A stretch of DNA of 64,000 bases from Acidimicrobiales bacterium (GTDB lineage Bacteria; Actinomycetota; Acidimicrobiia; Acidimicrobiales; JADJXE01). Made by a program: the position numbers and the translations under genes. The stretch covers positions 2,741,001 through 2,805,000 of the forward strand of contig JADJXE010000001.1 of the NCBI GenBank assembly GCA_016716005.1. Reading direction: 5' to 3'. Below the pieces are notes generated by a model, which was given only the letters and a program-made list of their open reading frames with translations, had not been told where the DNA came from and did no database searches. How positions within the stretch are numbered: the first letter of the stretch is position 1; every line of letters starts with the position of its first letter. Below are positions 46,808-55,451 of the stretch, in pieces.

Positions 46808-47038
46808 CGGACCCCTCCTCTGCTCGATGGGTTGTTGAGCCTCGAGGAGTTCCGCAGCGACCTAATGGATCAGTGCTCAACGGCACGCCACCCCACAAGC
46901 TGTCGACCTCCTCACCGACCAGCAGGGGCACGATCTAGAACTAGAGCTCAAGGCTCGGGCCGAAACAGTGCTGCCCTGCTGGCGGCTCGGTGACCAGCCT
47001 GCCCGAAGGCCGAACCGATCGGACCCCATTAGGCCGGC
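46808..47038 (-). ncRNA. Candidate IS110 bridge RNA region
   Basis: The non-coding end upstream of the transposase is ~230 nt, while the other end has only about 20 nt; this asymmetry matches IS110-group elements whose bridge RNA is encoded upstream. ATCGGACCCC is repeated at 46807-46816 and 47019-47028, framing the region. I could not derive the guide loops by eye. Confidence 0.5.
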
Positions 47039-48397
47039 TCAGCCGATGATCCCGGCGTCGGCGTCGCGCTGGCCCAGCGCCCGCTCGTCGGCGAAGCGCT
47101 GCAGCCACTCCTGCATGTCGGTGCTGCCGCTGGCGTCGGCCCACTTCCGGGGCATCGCCGGGAACACGTAGTCCCCCAGATCGCGACGCGGGCGGGCGGC
47201 CTCCTTGCGGGCCAGGGCGGCCTCGACGGCGGGGGCCAGGCGTGCCGCCTTGGCCGCCACGGCGGCGTCGTCGCGCTCGGCGAACTCGGGGAGGATCTCG
47301 CGGCCGAAGACCTCGAGGCTCTCCATGATGTGCTCGTGGCGGTTCTTGCCGGCCTGCAGCACGAAGATCACCTGGTCGACGCCGGCCTCCTCGTAGCGGC
47401 GGAGGAACTCGCGGATCTGGTCGGGGGTGCCGATCGCCCCCCGCAGGCCGCTGTTGTCGCCGGCCGCGATCTTGGCGCCGAGGCGCTCCTGCTCGAGGGC
47501 GACCGCGGCCTCGGGCGAGTAGCCGAGATGGTCCCGGCGCTCCAGGAACTCGGCCCACACGTCGGTGACCCCCGGGCGGTGCTCGCCGAACACGTAGAAG
47601 TGGGCCAGCGAGTAGCCGAAGAAGTTGCCGCCCTCCAGGCCGCGGGCGATGGCCTCGCGCTCGTCGGGGTGGCACATCATCGGCGTGACGCAGGCGACCT
47701 GGGCGTTGACCGCCTCACCGACCGGGACGCACCGTTCGGCGATCGTCTGCTCGTAGTCGTGCACGTACTGGCGGGCCTCCTCGGGGTCGATGAAGGCGAA
47801 GGTGAGCGCCCCCATGCCCTTCTCGGCGGCCAGCATGATCGTGTCGCGCCGCGAGCACGCCACCCACAGGGGCGGGTGCGGCTGCTGCACCGGCTTGGGG
47901 AGCACGTTGCGGGGGGGCATCGACACGAACTGCCCGTCGACGCCGGTGAACGGGGTCTCCGTCATGCATCGGATCGCGGTCTGCAGGCCCTCGAGCCAGG
48001 CCTCGCGCTTGACGGCCGGGTCGACGCCGAACCCGGCCAGCTCGGCCTCGCTGGAGCTCTCGCCGCTCCCGAAGTCGACCCGCCCGTTCGACACCAGGTC
48101 GAGCATGGCGACCCGCTCGGCGGTGCGGGCCGGGTGGTTGAACTGGGGGGCCGCGAGGATGATCCCGTGGCCCAGGCGGATCCGGCTGGTGCGCTGGCTG
48201 GCGGCGGCCAGGAACACCTCCGGGGCCGACGAGTGCGAGTACTCCTCGAGGAAGTGGTGCTCGACCTCCCAGACGTAGTGGATGCCGAGGCGGTCGGCCA
48301 GCTCCACCTGATCGAGCGCGTCCTGGATCAGCTGGCGCTCGGAGTCGGCGGTCCAGGGTCGGGGCAGCTGGTGCTCGTAGAAGATGCCGAACTTCAT
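47039..48397 (-). CDS. LLM-class flavin/F420-dependent oxidoreductase
   Basis: A 452-residue luciferase-like monooxygenase. The N-terminal MKFGIFYEHQLPRPW, VEHHFLEEYSHSSAPEVFL, IRLGHGIILAAPQFNHP and DFGSGESSS are family blocks. The C-terminal ~90 residues form an extra helical tail. ATG 48397 has GGGGGGA upstream; the frame is open 8 codons further. Whether FMN or F420 is used cannot be settled. It is divergent from an alpha/beta hydrolase. Confidence 0.9.
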   Translation of the reverse strand: MKFGIFYEHQLPRPWTADSERQLIQDALDQVELADRLGIHYVWEVEHHFLEEYSHSSAPEVFLAAASQRTSRIRLGHGIILAAPQFNHPARTAERVAMLDLVSNGRVDFGSGESSSEAELAGFGVDPAVKREAWLEGLQTAIRCMTETPFTGVDGQFVSMPPRNVLPKPVQQPHPPLWVACSRRDTIMLAAEKGMGALTFAFIDPEEARQYVHDYEQTIAERCVPVGEAVNAQVACVTPMMCHPDEREAIARGLEGGNFFGYSLAHFYVFGEHRPGVTDVWAEFLERRDHLGYSPEAAVALEQERLGAKIAAGDNSGLRGAIGTPDQIREFLRRYEEAGVDQVIFVLQAGKNRHEHIMESLEVFGREILPEFAERDDAAVAAKAARLAPAVEAALARKEAARPRRDLGDYVFPAMPRKWADASGSTDMQEWLQRFADERALGQRDADAGIIG

Positions 48398-48450
48398 CGG
48401 TCCCCCCTCGGTCGGCGCCACGAGATGGTCGCACAGGTCAAGATGTCCCG

Positions 48451-49368
48451 GTGACGTCGAGCGACGCCCCCGGCCGGATCCCCTACGACGAGCTCGCGCT
48501 GTTCCACGAGAACGCCGCCGAGTACGGCCTGGCCCTCGCGGGCCCGCCGGTGGTGGCCCGGCGTGCGGTGGATGTCGCGCCCGGCCGGCGGGTCAGCGCG
48601 CTGGTGTGGGGCACCGAGCCGGCCGAGCTGGTGCTGCTCCACGGCGGCGCCCAGAACGCCCACACGTGGGACACGGTCGCCCTCGCCCTCGGGCGTCCCC
48701 TCGTGGCGCTCGACCTTCCCGGTCACGGCCACTCCGACTGGCGCGACGACCTCGCCTACGACCCCCGGTCGCTGGCCGCCGACGTGGCCGTGGCCGTGGC
48801 CGAGCTCGCCCCCGCGGCCACGGTGGTGTGCGGCATGTCGCTGGGCGGGCTCACGTCGATCGCCCTGGCCGCCCACCAGCCGGAGCTGGTGGCGCGGCTC
48901 GTCGTCGTCGACGTCACCCCGGGGGTGAACCGCGACAAGGCCAGGGCCGTCATCGACTTCATCGCCGGCCCGCAGTCGTTCCCGTCGTTCGACGACCTGC
49001 TGGCCCGCACGATCGAGCACAACCCCACCCGCTCGGAGTCGTCGCTCAGGCGGGGGATCCTCCACAACGCCCGGCAGCTCGACGACGGCTCGTGGGTGTG
49101 GCGCTACGACCGGCGCCGCCCCGACGGCACGCCGATCGACGCCGACGGCCGCCACTCGCCGCTGTGGGACGACGTCTCGGCCGTGGCCGCGCCCCTGCTG
49201 CTCGTGCGGGGCGGGCTGTCGCCAGTGGTCGACGACGACGACGTGGCCGAGCTGCGGCGCCGCCAGCCCACGGCCGAGGTGGTGGTGGTCGAGGGCGCCG
49301 GGCACAGCGTGCAGGGTGACCGCCCGCTCGAGCTGGCCGCCCTGCTGGAGCGCTGGCGCACCGCCTGA
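48451..49368 (+). CDS. Alpha/beta hydrolase
   Basis: A 305-residue hydrolase. LVLLHGGAQNAHTWDTV, ALDLPGHGHSDWR, nucleophile elbow VVCGMSLGGLTSIALA (Ser), LLLVRGGLSPVVDD and His in VEGAGHSVQGDRP are seen. The start is GTG 48451 with CAAGAT 6 nt upstream, probably leaderless. The close divergent pairing with the luciferase-like gene suggests a shared catabolic role, by inference. Confidence 0.87.
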   Translation: MTSSDAPGRIPYDELALFHENAAEYGLALAGPPVVARRAVDVAPGRRVSALVWGTEPAELVLLHGGAQNAHTWDTVALALGRPLVALDLPGHGHSDWRDDLAYDPRSLAADVAVAVAELAPAATVVCGMSLGGLTSIALAAHQPELVARLVVVDVTPGVNRDKARAVIDFIAGPQSFPSFDDLLARTIEHNPTRSESSLRRGILHNARQLDDGSWVWRYDRRRPDGTPIDADGRHSPLWDDVSAVAAPLLLVRGGLSPVVDDDDVAELRRRQPTAEVVVVEGAGHSVQGDRPLELAALLERWRTA

Positions 49369-49399
49369 GCCCGAGGTGCCCTCCGCCCGATCCCTCCGT

Positions 49400-50338
49400 T
49401 CAGGCCGCGAGCCGGGCTCGGCGCAGGCGCCGCATGCGCTCGACCCGGTCCAGCGTGCCGGCCGGGTCGCGCCGGATGTCGACCCCCCGGAGGTGGAGCA
49501 GGAGCCAGTCGACCTCGAGGAGCGCGAGGTCGCGGTCGTCGTCGCGGCCCTGGGAGCGATCGCTGCCGTGGTAGCGGCGTGAGTCGATCTCGATGGCCAT
49601 CCGGAGGTCCGGCCAGGCGGTGTCGAGGCGGAACCGGCGCCCATCGGCCACCTCGACCCAGAGCTGGCGGGTCAGCGGGGGCAGTCCGGCGCGGCGGAGG
49701 AGTCGGACGAGGCTGAGCTCGGGCGGGCTCTCGGTGGGCCGGGTGCCGACCGGGCGCCCCTCGAGGAAGGCCCGCAGCAGCCCGGTGCCGGCGACGCCCC
49801 TGCCCCCGGTGCGGTCGAGCACCCGCTGCGCCCGCCGGCGCGTGATCAGGCCGAGGTGCTCGCCGGCCTCGTAGCAGGACTCCAGCAGGTCGAGGTCGCC
49901 GGACGCAGCCACGTGGAGGAGGGTGAGCGGCGCCGACGTGAGGACCAGCCCGCTGGTCCGTCGCACGACGTCGGTCCGGCTCAGCGGCCCGCACCGGTGG
50001 GCCTCGACGCCCTCGAGTCGCACCGTCCTGGTGCGCGGGATCACCAGGTCGATCGATGCGATCTCGGCGTCGTGCATCCCCCACAGGACGGCGGCCGTGC
50101 GGTGCGACGCGACGGCGCCGGTGCCACCGGCCAGCACGGCGGCGAGGGCCCGCTGGTCGAGGCTCCCCGGCCAGGCCGCGAGCCGGTGCACGCTCCGGTG
50201 GACCGGCGCCAGGACCCCTAGCCGGACACGGTGCTCGATCTGCGCGGCGCTCATGCCGATCGAGTGCAGCTGGGCGGTGGTGAGGAGGCCGTGGTGCCCG
50301 GCCCCGAGGCCGAGCATGCGAGCATCGACCTGCTTCAT
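49400..50338 (-). CDS. AbiEi-like wHTH protein with DUF559/Vsr-type nuclease fold
   Basis: A 312-residue protein. The N-terminal ~60 residues (HHGLLTTAQLHSIGMSAAQIEHRVRLG) resemble the winged-helix domain of AbiEi antitoxins. The C-terminal ~110 residues (FRLDTAWPDLRMAIEIDSRRYHG, DRDLALLEVDWLLLHL) have the PD-(D/E)xK-like DUF559 pattern. Such fusions are frequent in actinobacteria and are often annotated type IV toxin-antitoxin proteins, but no AbiEii toxin gene is adjacent. The function is unproven. Confidence 0.8.
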   Translation of the reverse strand: MKQVDARMLGLGAGHHGLLTTAQLHSIGMSAAQIEHRVRLGVLAPVHRSVHRLAAWPGSLDQRALAAVLAGGTGAVASHRTAAVLWGMHDAEIASIDLVIPRTRTVRLEGVEAHRCGPLSRTDVVRRTSGLVLTSAPLTLLHVAASGDLDLLESCYEAGEHLGLITRRRAQRVLDRTGGRGVAGTGLLRAFLEGRPVGTRPTESPPELSLVRLLRRAGLPPLTRQLWVEVADGRRFRLDTAWPDLRMAIEIDSRRYHGSDRSQGRDDDRDLALLEVDWLLLHLRGVDIRRDPAGTLDRVERMRRLRRARLAA

Positions 50339-50396
50339 CGCGGGGTGAGGCTACGGATCGCCGCCCACGTCGCCACCGTCGTTTTCCCAGCGCCGG

Positions 50397-50444
50397 TTCT
50401 GTGTGGCCGAACCCGGATCCCATCGGGATTCGTCCACACAGAAC
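50397..50444. repeat. 48-nt hairpin element, copy 3
   Basis: Perfect 11-bp stem GTTCTGTGTGG (50396-50406) / CCACACAGAAC (50434-50444), with an inner hairpin ATCCC-atc-GGGAT (50417-50429). It is the same length as the hairpins at 12322 and 41945 and shares TTCT...AGAAC ends and ATCGGGA. Confidence 0.65.
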
Positions 50445-50446
50445 GG

Positions 50447-50545
50447 ACGGCCGGTGCGCGGGCGGGCCCGGCGCTCAGGTCTCCAGGGGCAGCACGGCCG
50501 GTGCGCGGGCGGGCCCGGCGCTCAGGTCTCCAGGGGCAGCACGGC
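50447..50545. repeat. 47-bp perfect tandem duplication
   Basis: A 47-bp unit is repeated exactly (50447-50493 and 50494-50540) plus 5 nt of a third. The second unit includes the stop codon and last codons (LPLET) of the luciferase-like gene 50522-51415, so the first unit is a displaced non-coding copy of its 3' end. The 183-nt gap 50339-50521 holds only this and the hairpin. Confidence 0.9.
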
Positions 50546-51415
50546 GGCGGCGAGCTCCGCGAGGTGGGCGCCCCACTCGGCCGGCTCGGCCAGCGGCAGC
50601 ACCACGAACTTCGAGAACCCGACGTCGACGAAGGCCCCGAGGTGGGACCGCAGGGCGTCGAAGCCGACCGGCACCAGGTCGGTCGGCTCGAGGTCGGGCC
50701 GTCGGGCCCGGATGAAGGCGGCGATGCCGTCGGGGACCGGCCCCAGCGAGTAGGGCACCAGCGCGCCCCAGTGCTCCGGGTCGATGGCCCGCCCGGCCCG
50801 CGCCGCCGCCTCCTCCACCACCGGTCGTCCCGCGGCGCAGTCGGCCGGCGTCACGAACGACGGCAGCCAACCGTCGCCGAGGCGGCCGGCCCGTCGGAGC
50901 TCCGAGGGCGCGATGCCGCCCAGCCACAGCTCGATCGGCTGCTGCACCGGACGGGGGAGCACGCTCGCGCCGCGCAGGTGCCAGCGGGGCCCGTCGTGGT
51001 CGACGGCGTCCTCGGCCCAGAGGCGCCGCACGAGGGGGAGGGCCTCGTCGAGCCAGCCGGCCCGCTCCGAGCGCTCGACCCCGAAGGCCTGCTGCTCTCG
51101 GGGATCCACGGCCCCCAGGCCGACGGCGGGCAGCAGGCGGCCACCCGAGAGGCGGTCGAGGCTGGCCAGCTCCTTGGCGAGCAGGACCGGGTTGCGTCCC
51201 GGCAGCACCAGCACGGCGGTGCCCAGCTTCAGCCGGCGGGTGCGCCCGGCGGCCACGGCCAGGCCGATCAGGGGGTCGGGGGCCTCGCCGGTGACCCGCT
51301 CGGACAGCCAGAGGCTGTCGAAGCGGAGCCGCTCGAGGTGGTCGACGAAGGGGCCGAAGCGGTCGTCGTTGGTGGGGGTCCGCGTGCCCAGGCCGAGCCC
51401 GATGCGGACCTTCAC
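50522..51415 (-). CDS. LLM-class F420-dependent oxidoreductase
   Basis: A 297-residue luciferase-like protein. RIGLGLGTRTPTNDDRF, DSLWLSERV, RLKLGTAVLVLPGRNPVLLAKEL and WLGGIAPSELRRAGRLGDGWLPSF are typical of F420-type members. GTG 51415 overlaps the stop of the next upstream gene (GTGA). The 3' end is part of a 47-bp tandem duplication. Confidence 0.9.
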   Translation of the reverse strand: MKVRIGLGLGTRTPTNDDRFGPFVDHLERLRFDSLWLSERVTGEAPDPLIGLAVAAGRTRRLKLGTAVLVLPGRNPVLLAKELASLDRLSGGRLLPAVGLGAVDPREQQAFGVERSERAGWLDEALPLVRRLWAEDAVDHDGPRWHLRGASVLPRPVQQPIELWLGGIAPSELRRAGRLGDGWLPSFVTPADCAAGRPVVEEAAARAGRAIDPEHWGALVPYSLGPVPDGIAAFIRARRPDLEPTDLVPVGFDALRSHLGAFVDVGFSKFVVLPLAEPAEWGAHLAELAAAVLPLET

Positions 51416-52140
51416 CGGCCGGCCTCGGCCGCGGCCCGGGCCAGGGCGGCGGCGAGCTCGGAGGGCCTGGACAGGAACGGCGAGTGGCCGGCGTCGAGCT
51501 CGATCACCTCGTCGGCCCGGCCGGCCATGAACCGCTGGTGGCTCGGGAGCACGCCCCGGTCGGCGCTGCAGACCACGTACGTCGACGGGATCGACCGCCA
51601 GGCCGCGACCTCGACCGGCTGGGTGAACGTCACCAGCGGCTGCGGGCCCAGGTGGTCGACCGCCCAGGCCTGGGTGGCCGGGTCGCAGTCGTGGTAGAGC
51701 GCCGGGACACACGCCTCCGGGTCGAGCACGGCGGTGCCGTCGGCCCGGGGTCGCACGGCCGCGCCGAGCAGGCCGATCTCGCCGGGCTCGGGTGGGCGCC
51801 GGGCCAGGTCCATCACCACCTCGCCGGCGTCGAGCATGAAGGCCGTGACGTACACCAGCCGGGCAACGTCGCGGCGGCCCGCGGCGGCCACCGTGGTGAC
51901 CGCGCCGCCGTAGCTGTGGCCCACGAGCACCGCGGGCCCGTCGACCCGGTCGAGGGTGGCGGCCACCTCGGCCGCGTCGCCGTACAGGTCGCCGAGCGGC
52001 CCGGTGCTGGCACCGTGGCCGGGCAGGTCGACGGCGATCGACGGGACGCCCCGGCCGGCCAGCTCGTCGACCAGCCGCTCCCAGCACCACGCGCCGTGCC
52101 AGGCGCCGTGGACCAGGACGACGGTCGCAGGATCGCTCAT
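51412..52140 (-). CDS. Alpha/beta hydrolase (esterase EstC/salicylate-esterase-like)
   Basis: A 242-residue hydrolase. The N-terminal VVLVHGAWHGAWCWERLVDEL, DLPGHGAS, elbow VLVGHSYGGAVTTVA (Ser) and C-terminal VIELDAGHSPFLSRPSEL are standard for the plant-methylesterase-like group. ATG 52140 is divergent from the SDR gene 45 nt away. It is coupled to the downstream F420-type gene. Confidence 0.9.
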   Translation of the reverse strand: MSDPATVVLVHGAWHGAWCWERLVDELAGRGVPSIAVDLPGHGASTGPLGDLYGDAAEVAATLDRVDGPAVLVGHSYGGAVTTVAAAGRRDVARLVYVTAFMLDAGEVVMDLARRPPEPGEIGLLGAAVRPRADGTAVLDPEACVPALYHDCDPATQAWAVDHLGPQPLVTFTQPVEVAAWRSIPSTYVVCSADRGVLPSHQRFMAGRADEVIELDAGHSPFLSRPSELAAALARAAAEAGR

Positions 52141-52171
52141 GCCCGGGATGCTGCCACGGGAGCGGGGCGCG

Positions 52172-52177
52172 TAGCGT
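52172..52177 (+). promoter_or_regulatory. -10-like hexamer for the SDR gene
   Basis: TAGCGT ends 8 nt before ATG 52186, another probable leaderless start. Confidence 0.45.
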
Positions 52178-52185
52178 GCCCGACC

Positions 52186-52983
52186 ATGACGACCCCGCTC
52201 CCCGACCCCCCGGCTGCGCCCGCCGACCCCCTCGCCCGCTTCCGGCTGGACGGGAGGGTGGCCATCGTCACCGGTGCGTCGTCCGGGCTGGGGGTGCAGT
52301 TCGCGCGGGCGTTGCACGCCGTCGGGGCGCGCGTCGTGCTCGCGGCCCGCCGCGAGGACCGGCTCGAGGCGCTGGCGGCCCAGCTGCCCGGCTCGCTGGC
52401 CGTGCGCTGCGACGTGTCGTCGGCGGAGGATCGCGAGGCGCTGGTCGAGACCACCCTCGCCGAGCTGGGCACCGTCGACGTCCTGGTGAACAACGCGGGC
52501 ATCGGGGAGACGGTGGGGGTGGAGGAGGAGACGCTCGAGCACTTCCGCAGGGTGATGGAGGTGAACGTCACCGCGGTGTGGCACCTGTCGAAGCTCGTGG
52601 GGCGCACCATGGTGGAGAAGCGCTCGGGGAGCATCGTGAACGTGGCGTCGATGCTCGGGCTGGTGGCCGCGGCACCGATCAAGCAGGCGCACTACACCGC
52701 GTCGAAGGGGGCGGTGATCAACCTGACCAGGGAGCTGGCCGTGCAGTGGGCCCGCAAGGGCGTGCGGGTGAACGCCCTCGCGCCGGGGTGGTTCCCCAGC
52801 GAGATGACGGCCGGGATGGAGAGCGACGAGGGCTCGCAGCGCTACCTTCAGGCGAACCTCCCGATGGTGCGGATGGGTGAGCCCGAGGAGCTCGACGGCG
52901 CCCTGCTGCTGCTGGCCAGCCCGGCCGGCAGCTACCTGACCGGCCAGGTGGTGGTGATCGACGGAGGGTGGACGGCCCGGTAG
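52186..52983 (+). CDS. SDR family oxidoreductase
   Basis: A 265-residue classical SDR. Cofactor motif TGASSGLGVQFARAL, NNAGIG, catalytic Ser in NVASMLG and YxxxK in HYTASKGAVINL are complete. R after the glycine motif (AARRED) favours NADP(H). A 20-residue Pro-rich N-terminal extension precedes the fold. The substrate is unknown. Confidence 0.92.
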   Translation: MTTPLPDPPAAPADPLARFRLDGRVAIVTGASSGLGVQFARALHAVGARVVLAARREDRLEALAAQLPGSLAVRCDVSSAEDREALVETTLAELGTVDVLVNNAGIGETVGVEEETLEHFRRVMEVNVTAVWHLSKLVGRTMVEKRSGSIVNVASMLGLVAAAPIKQAHYTASKGAVINLTRELAVQWARKGVRVNALAPGWFPSEMTAGMESDEGSQRYLQANLPMVRMGEPEELDGALLLLASPAGSYLTGQVVVIDGGWTAR

Positions 52984-53032
52984 CCGGTCGGCCCGCCCGC
53001 GCCGCTGCCTCCGGGCCGCGGGCGGGTCGGCC

Positions 53033-54421
53033 TCAGCGGCGCCGCCGGCCGGCGATCCAGCGCAGCTTCCCGGCCCGCTCGGAGGCGGCGCCGGTGGCCA
53101 TCCGCTCGACCACCGCGCCGAGGGTGCCGGGCACGTGCGCCAGCGCGGCCACGTCGGTGAGCCTCAGCTGCTGGCGCACGGCCAGGGCCAGCTCGTGGAC
53201 GAGCTCGCCGGCCCCGTGCGCCAGGAGGTGGGCGCCCACGAGGCGGTTCCGGCCGGTCACCAGGAGCACGCGCCCGCCGATCGGCCCGGCTCCGGCGGCC
53301 GGGGGCACGTCGTGGCGCCACACCTCGACCGTGTCGCCGTGGCGGGCCTCGGCCTCGGCGACGGTGGCGCCGGCCCGGGCCAGCTCGGGATCGGTGGCGG
53401 TGCACCACGCCACGACGTCGGGCCGCCGGTCGAGCGCGGCCAGGGGCGAGGACGGGAACATCGTCCGCAGGGCCCGCACCGCGCCGTGCGCGGCGGCGTG
53501 CGGGGAGGCGGGGCCGCCCGTCACGTCGCCGGCCGCGAACACCGACGGCACGGCCGTGCGGCCCCGGTCGTCGACGGCCACGCCGTCGGGGCCGACCTCG
53601 ACGCCGATCTCCTGCAGGTCGAGCCCCTCCACGTCGGGCCGACGGGTCGTGGCCAGCAGCTCCGCTCCCGACCAGGTGGCGGGCCGCCCGGCGCGCCGCC
53701 CCGACAGCACCGGCCGGCCACCCACCCGCGTGGCCGCCTGGAGCTGCACGTGGGGCTCCACCGTGACCCCGTCGGCCCGGAGCCGGTCGGTGAGCAGGTC
53801 GACCAGCTCGGGCTCGTCGCCGGGGAGCAGCCGGGCCCCCGCGGCGACCAGGGTGACCTCGACGCCCAGGCGGGCCAGGGCCTGGGCCAGCTCGAGCGCG
53901 GGCGGGTCGGCGCCGGCGACGAGCAGCCGGGCCGGCGGGCGTTCGAGGGCCCAGAGGGCGTCGGGCGTGAGAGCGCCCACCTCGGCCAGGCCGTCGACGT
54001 CGGGCAGGGTGGGCCGGCTGCCGGTGCACACGAGCACCGACTCGGCGGCCAGCACGCGGTCGCCCACGGCCACCTCGTGGGGTCCGGTCAGCCTGGCCCG
54101 GCCCCGAACCAGCTCGATGCCGACCGGCACCCGCCGGTGCGGCTCGGACGCCGCCCGGACCGCCCGCAGGTGCTGCCAGAGCCTGGACAGGTCGGGGTCG
54201 GGGTCCATCGGGGCCAGCCCGACGCGGTCGGCGTGCCGGGCGGCGTGGGCCAGGGCTGCGGCCGCCGTGAGGGCCGCGCCCGCCGCGGTGTCGGCGTGGC
54301 CGGCCGCATCGTCGAGAGGGTCGACGGCCGCGGCCCGGAGCCCGAGCCCCGACGCGAACTCGGCCGCGGCGGTGCCGGCGGCGCCGAGGCCGACGATCAC
54401 CAGGTCGAGCGGCGCAGCCAC
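53033..54421 (-). CDS. Pyridine-nucleotide-disulfide-reductase-like flavoprotein without redox cysteines
   Basis: A 462-residue two-dinucleotide-binding flavoprotein. The N-terminal VIVGLGAAGTAAAEFASGLGL binds FAD, and TAVPSVFAAGDVTGGP is the second FAD motif. The dimerisation domain ends GAHLLAHGAGELVHELALAV. The CxxxxC pair expected near residue 45 is absent (DDAAGHADTAAGAAL), the NAD glycine motif is altered (VAGADPPALELAQAL), and the C-terminal HPT reads HVPGT. It has no disulfide-reductase chemistry; another electron acceptor role is possible. Confidence 0.87.
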   Translation of the reverse strand: MAAPLDLVIVGLGAAGTAAAEFASGLGLRAAAVDPLDDAAGHADTAAGAALTAAAALAHAARHADRVGLAPMDPDPDLSRLWQHLRAVRAASEPHRRVPVGIELVRGRARLTGPHEVAVGDRVLAAESVLVCTGSRPTLPDVDGLAEVGALTPDALWALERPPARLLVAGADPPALELAQALARLGVEVTLVAAGARLLPGDEPELVDLLTDRLRADGVTVEPHVQLQAATRVGGRPVLSGRRAGRPATWSGAELLATTRRPDVEGLDLQEIGVEVGPDGVAVDDRGRTAVPSVFAAGDVTGGPASPHAAAHGAVRALRTMFPSSPLAALDRRPDVVAWCTATDPELARAGATVAEAEARHGDTVEVWRHDVPPAAGAGPIGGRVLLVTGRNRLVGAHLLAHGAGELVHELALAVRQQLRLTDVAALAHVPGTLGAVVERMATGAASERAGKLRWIAGRRRR

Positions 54422-54446
54422 GGGTCCGCCCCGCCGGCAGCGGTGG

Positions 54447-55349
54447 TCAGAGGAGGGCGCGCAGCGCGGCCCGGGTGCGCGCCCGCTCGTCGCCGGTGGC
54501 GCCGAACTCCACGGCCGCGAAGTCGGTGACGCCGATCTCGGCCAGCCCGGCGATGCGCTCCCCGACCTCGCCCTCGCCGCCGACGACGGCGATGTCGGCC
54601 GGGCCGGCCGCGCCCTCGCGGTCGAGCATGGCCCGGTACGAGGGCAGCTGGCCGTAGATGGCGAACACCTGGGCGGCGCGCTGGCGGGCCCCGGCGGGGT
54701 CGTCGGTGACGCACACCGGCAGGGCGGCGATCACGCGGGGTGCCGGCCGGCCGGCTGCCTCGGCCGCGACGGTGATGGCGGGCACCGTGTGGGCGGCCAG
54801 GGTGGCCGGCCCCACGCACCAGGTGATCGTGCCGTCGGCCACCGTCCCGGCCAGCGCGAGCAGCTGCGGGCCGAGCGCCGCGATCACCACCGGGAACGGC
54901 GTGGCGCCGGGGACGGCGACCGCGCCGACGCCCTTGATCGTGTCGCCCTCGAACGCGACCGACTCACCCCGCACCAGGGGCAGCAGCACCGAGAGGTACT
55001 CGCGCAGGTGCCGGACCGGCTTGTCGAACGAGTAGCCCCACATGCCTTCCACCACCACCTGGTGCGACAGGCCGATGCCGAGCACCAGGCGTCCGCCGCT
55101 GGCCGCCTGGGTGGTGAGCGCCTGCTGGGCCAGCACCATCGGGTGGCGCGGGTACGTGGGCACCACCGACGTGCCCAGCTCGATGCCGGGAACCTCGCGG
55201 CCCACGACCGCGAGCGCGGTGAGGGCGTCGAGGCCGAAGATCTGCGGCGTCCAGTAGGCGGCGAAGCCGTCGGCGGCCGCCTGGCGGGCGGCGGCGACCA
55301 TGGCGTCGAGGCCTCCGCCGTCGTCGCCCCCGAAGATGCCGATCCGCAT
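54447..55349 (-). CDS. LLM-class F420-dependent oxidoreductase
   Basis: A 300-residue luciferase-like protein. IGIFGGDDGGGLDAMVAAARQA, YWTPQIFGLDALTAL, IELGTSVVPTYPRHP and LGIGLSHQVVVEGMWGYSFDKPVRHLREYL (in part) are typical of a mycobacterial/actinobacterial F420 subfamily. ATG 55349 has GGAGGG upstream. It is divergent from the molybdopterin oxidoreductase. Confidence 0.9.
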   Translation of the reverse strand: MRIGIFGGDDGGGLDAMVAAARQAAADGFAAYWTPQIFGLDALTALAVVGREVPGIELGTSVVPTYPRHPMVLAQQALTTQAASGGRLVLGIGLSHQVVVEGMWGYSFDKPVRHLREYLSVLLPLVRGESVAFEGDTIKGVGAVAVPGATPFPVVIAALGPQLLALAGTVADGTITWCVGPATLAAHTVPAITVAAEAAGRPAPRVIAALPVCVTDDPAGARQRAAQVFAIYGQLPSYRAMLDREGAAGPADIAVVGGEGEVGERIAGLAEIGVTDFAAVEFGATGDERARTRAALRALL

Positions 55350-55451
55350 GTCGCCCTCCTCCAGGCCGGCCGTACGGCCGGGGGCGAGGGTATCCCGCGG
55401 CCGGCGCCGAATCCCGGGCAACCCTGCCGTGGAGCCTGGGATCATGGCCGC

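Larger units (their letters stand above)
45572..47038 (-). mobile_element. IS110-family insertion sequence
   Basis: The element fills the space between the rhomboid stop and the end of the luciferase-like gene. It carries one DEDD transposase and a ~230-bp non-coding end upstream of it. Exact ends cannot be fixed: IS110 elements lack clear inverted repeats and target duplications. GGCCGGCTC occurs just outside both ends (45560-45568 and 47032-47040), possibly the target or chance in GC-rich DNA. Confidence 0.75.

Noticed and set aside
46671..46931. A small minus-strand ORF in the non-coding end of the IS110 element
   Set aside because: It overlaps the transposase start and shows no recognisable domain; the region is better explained as the IS non-coding end.
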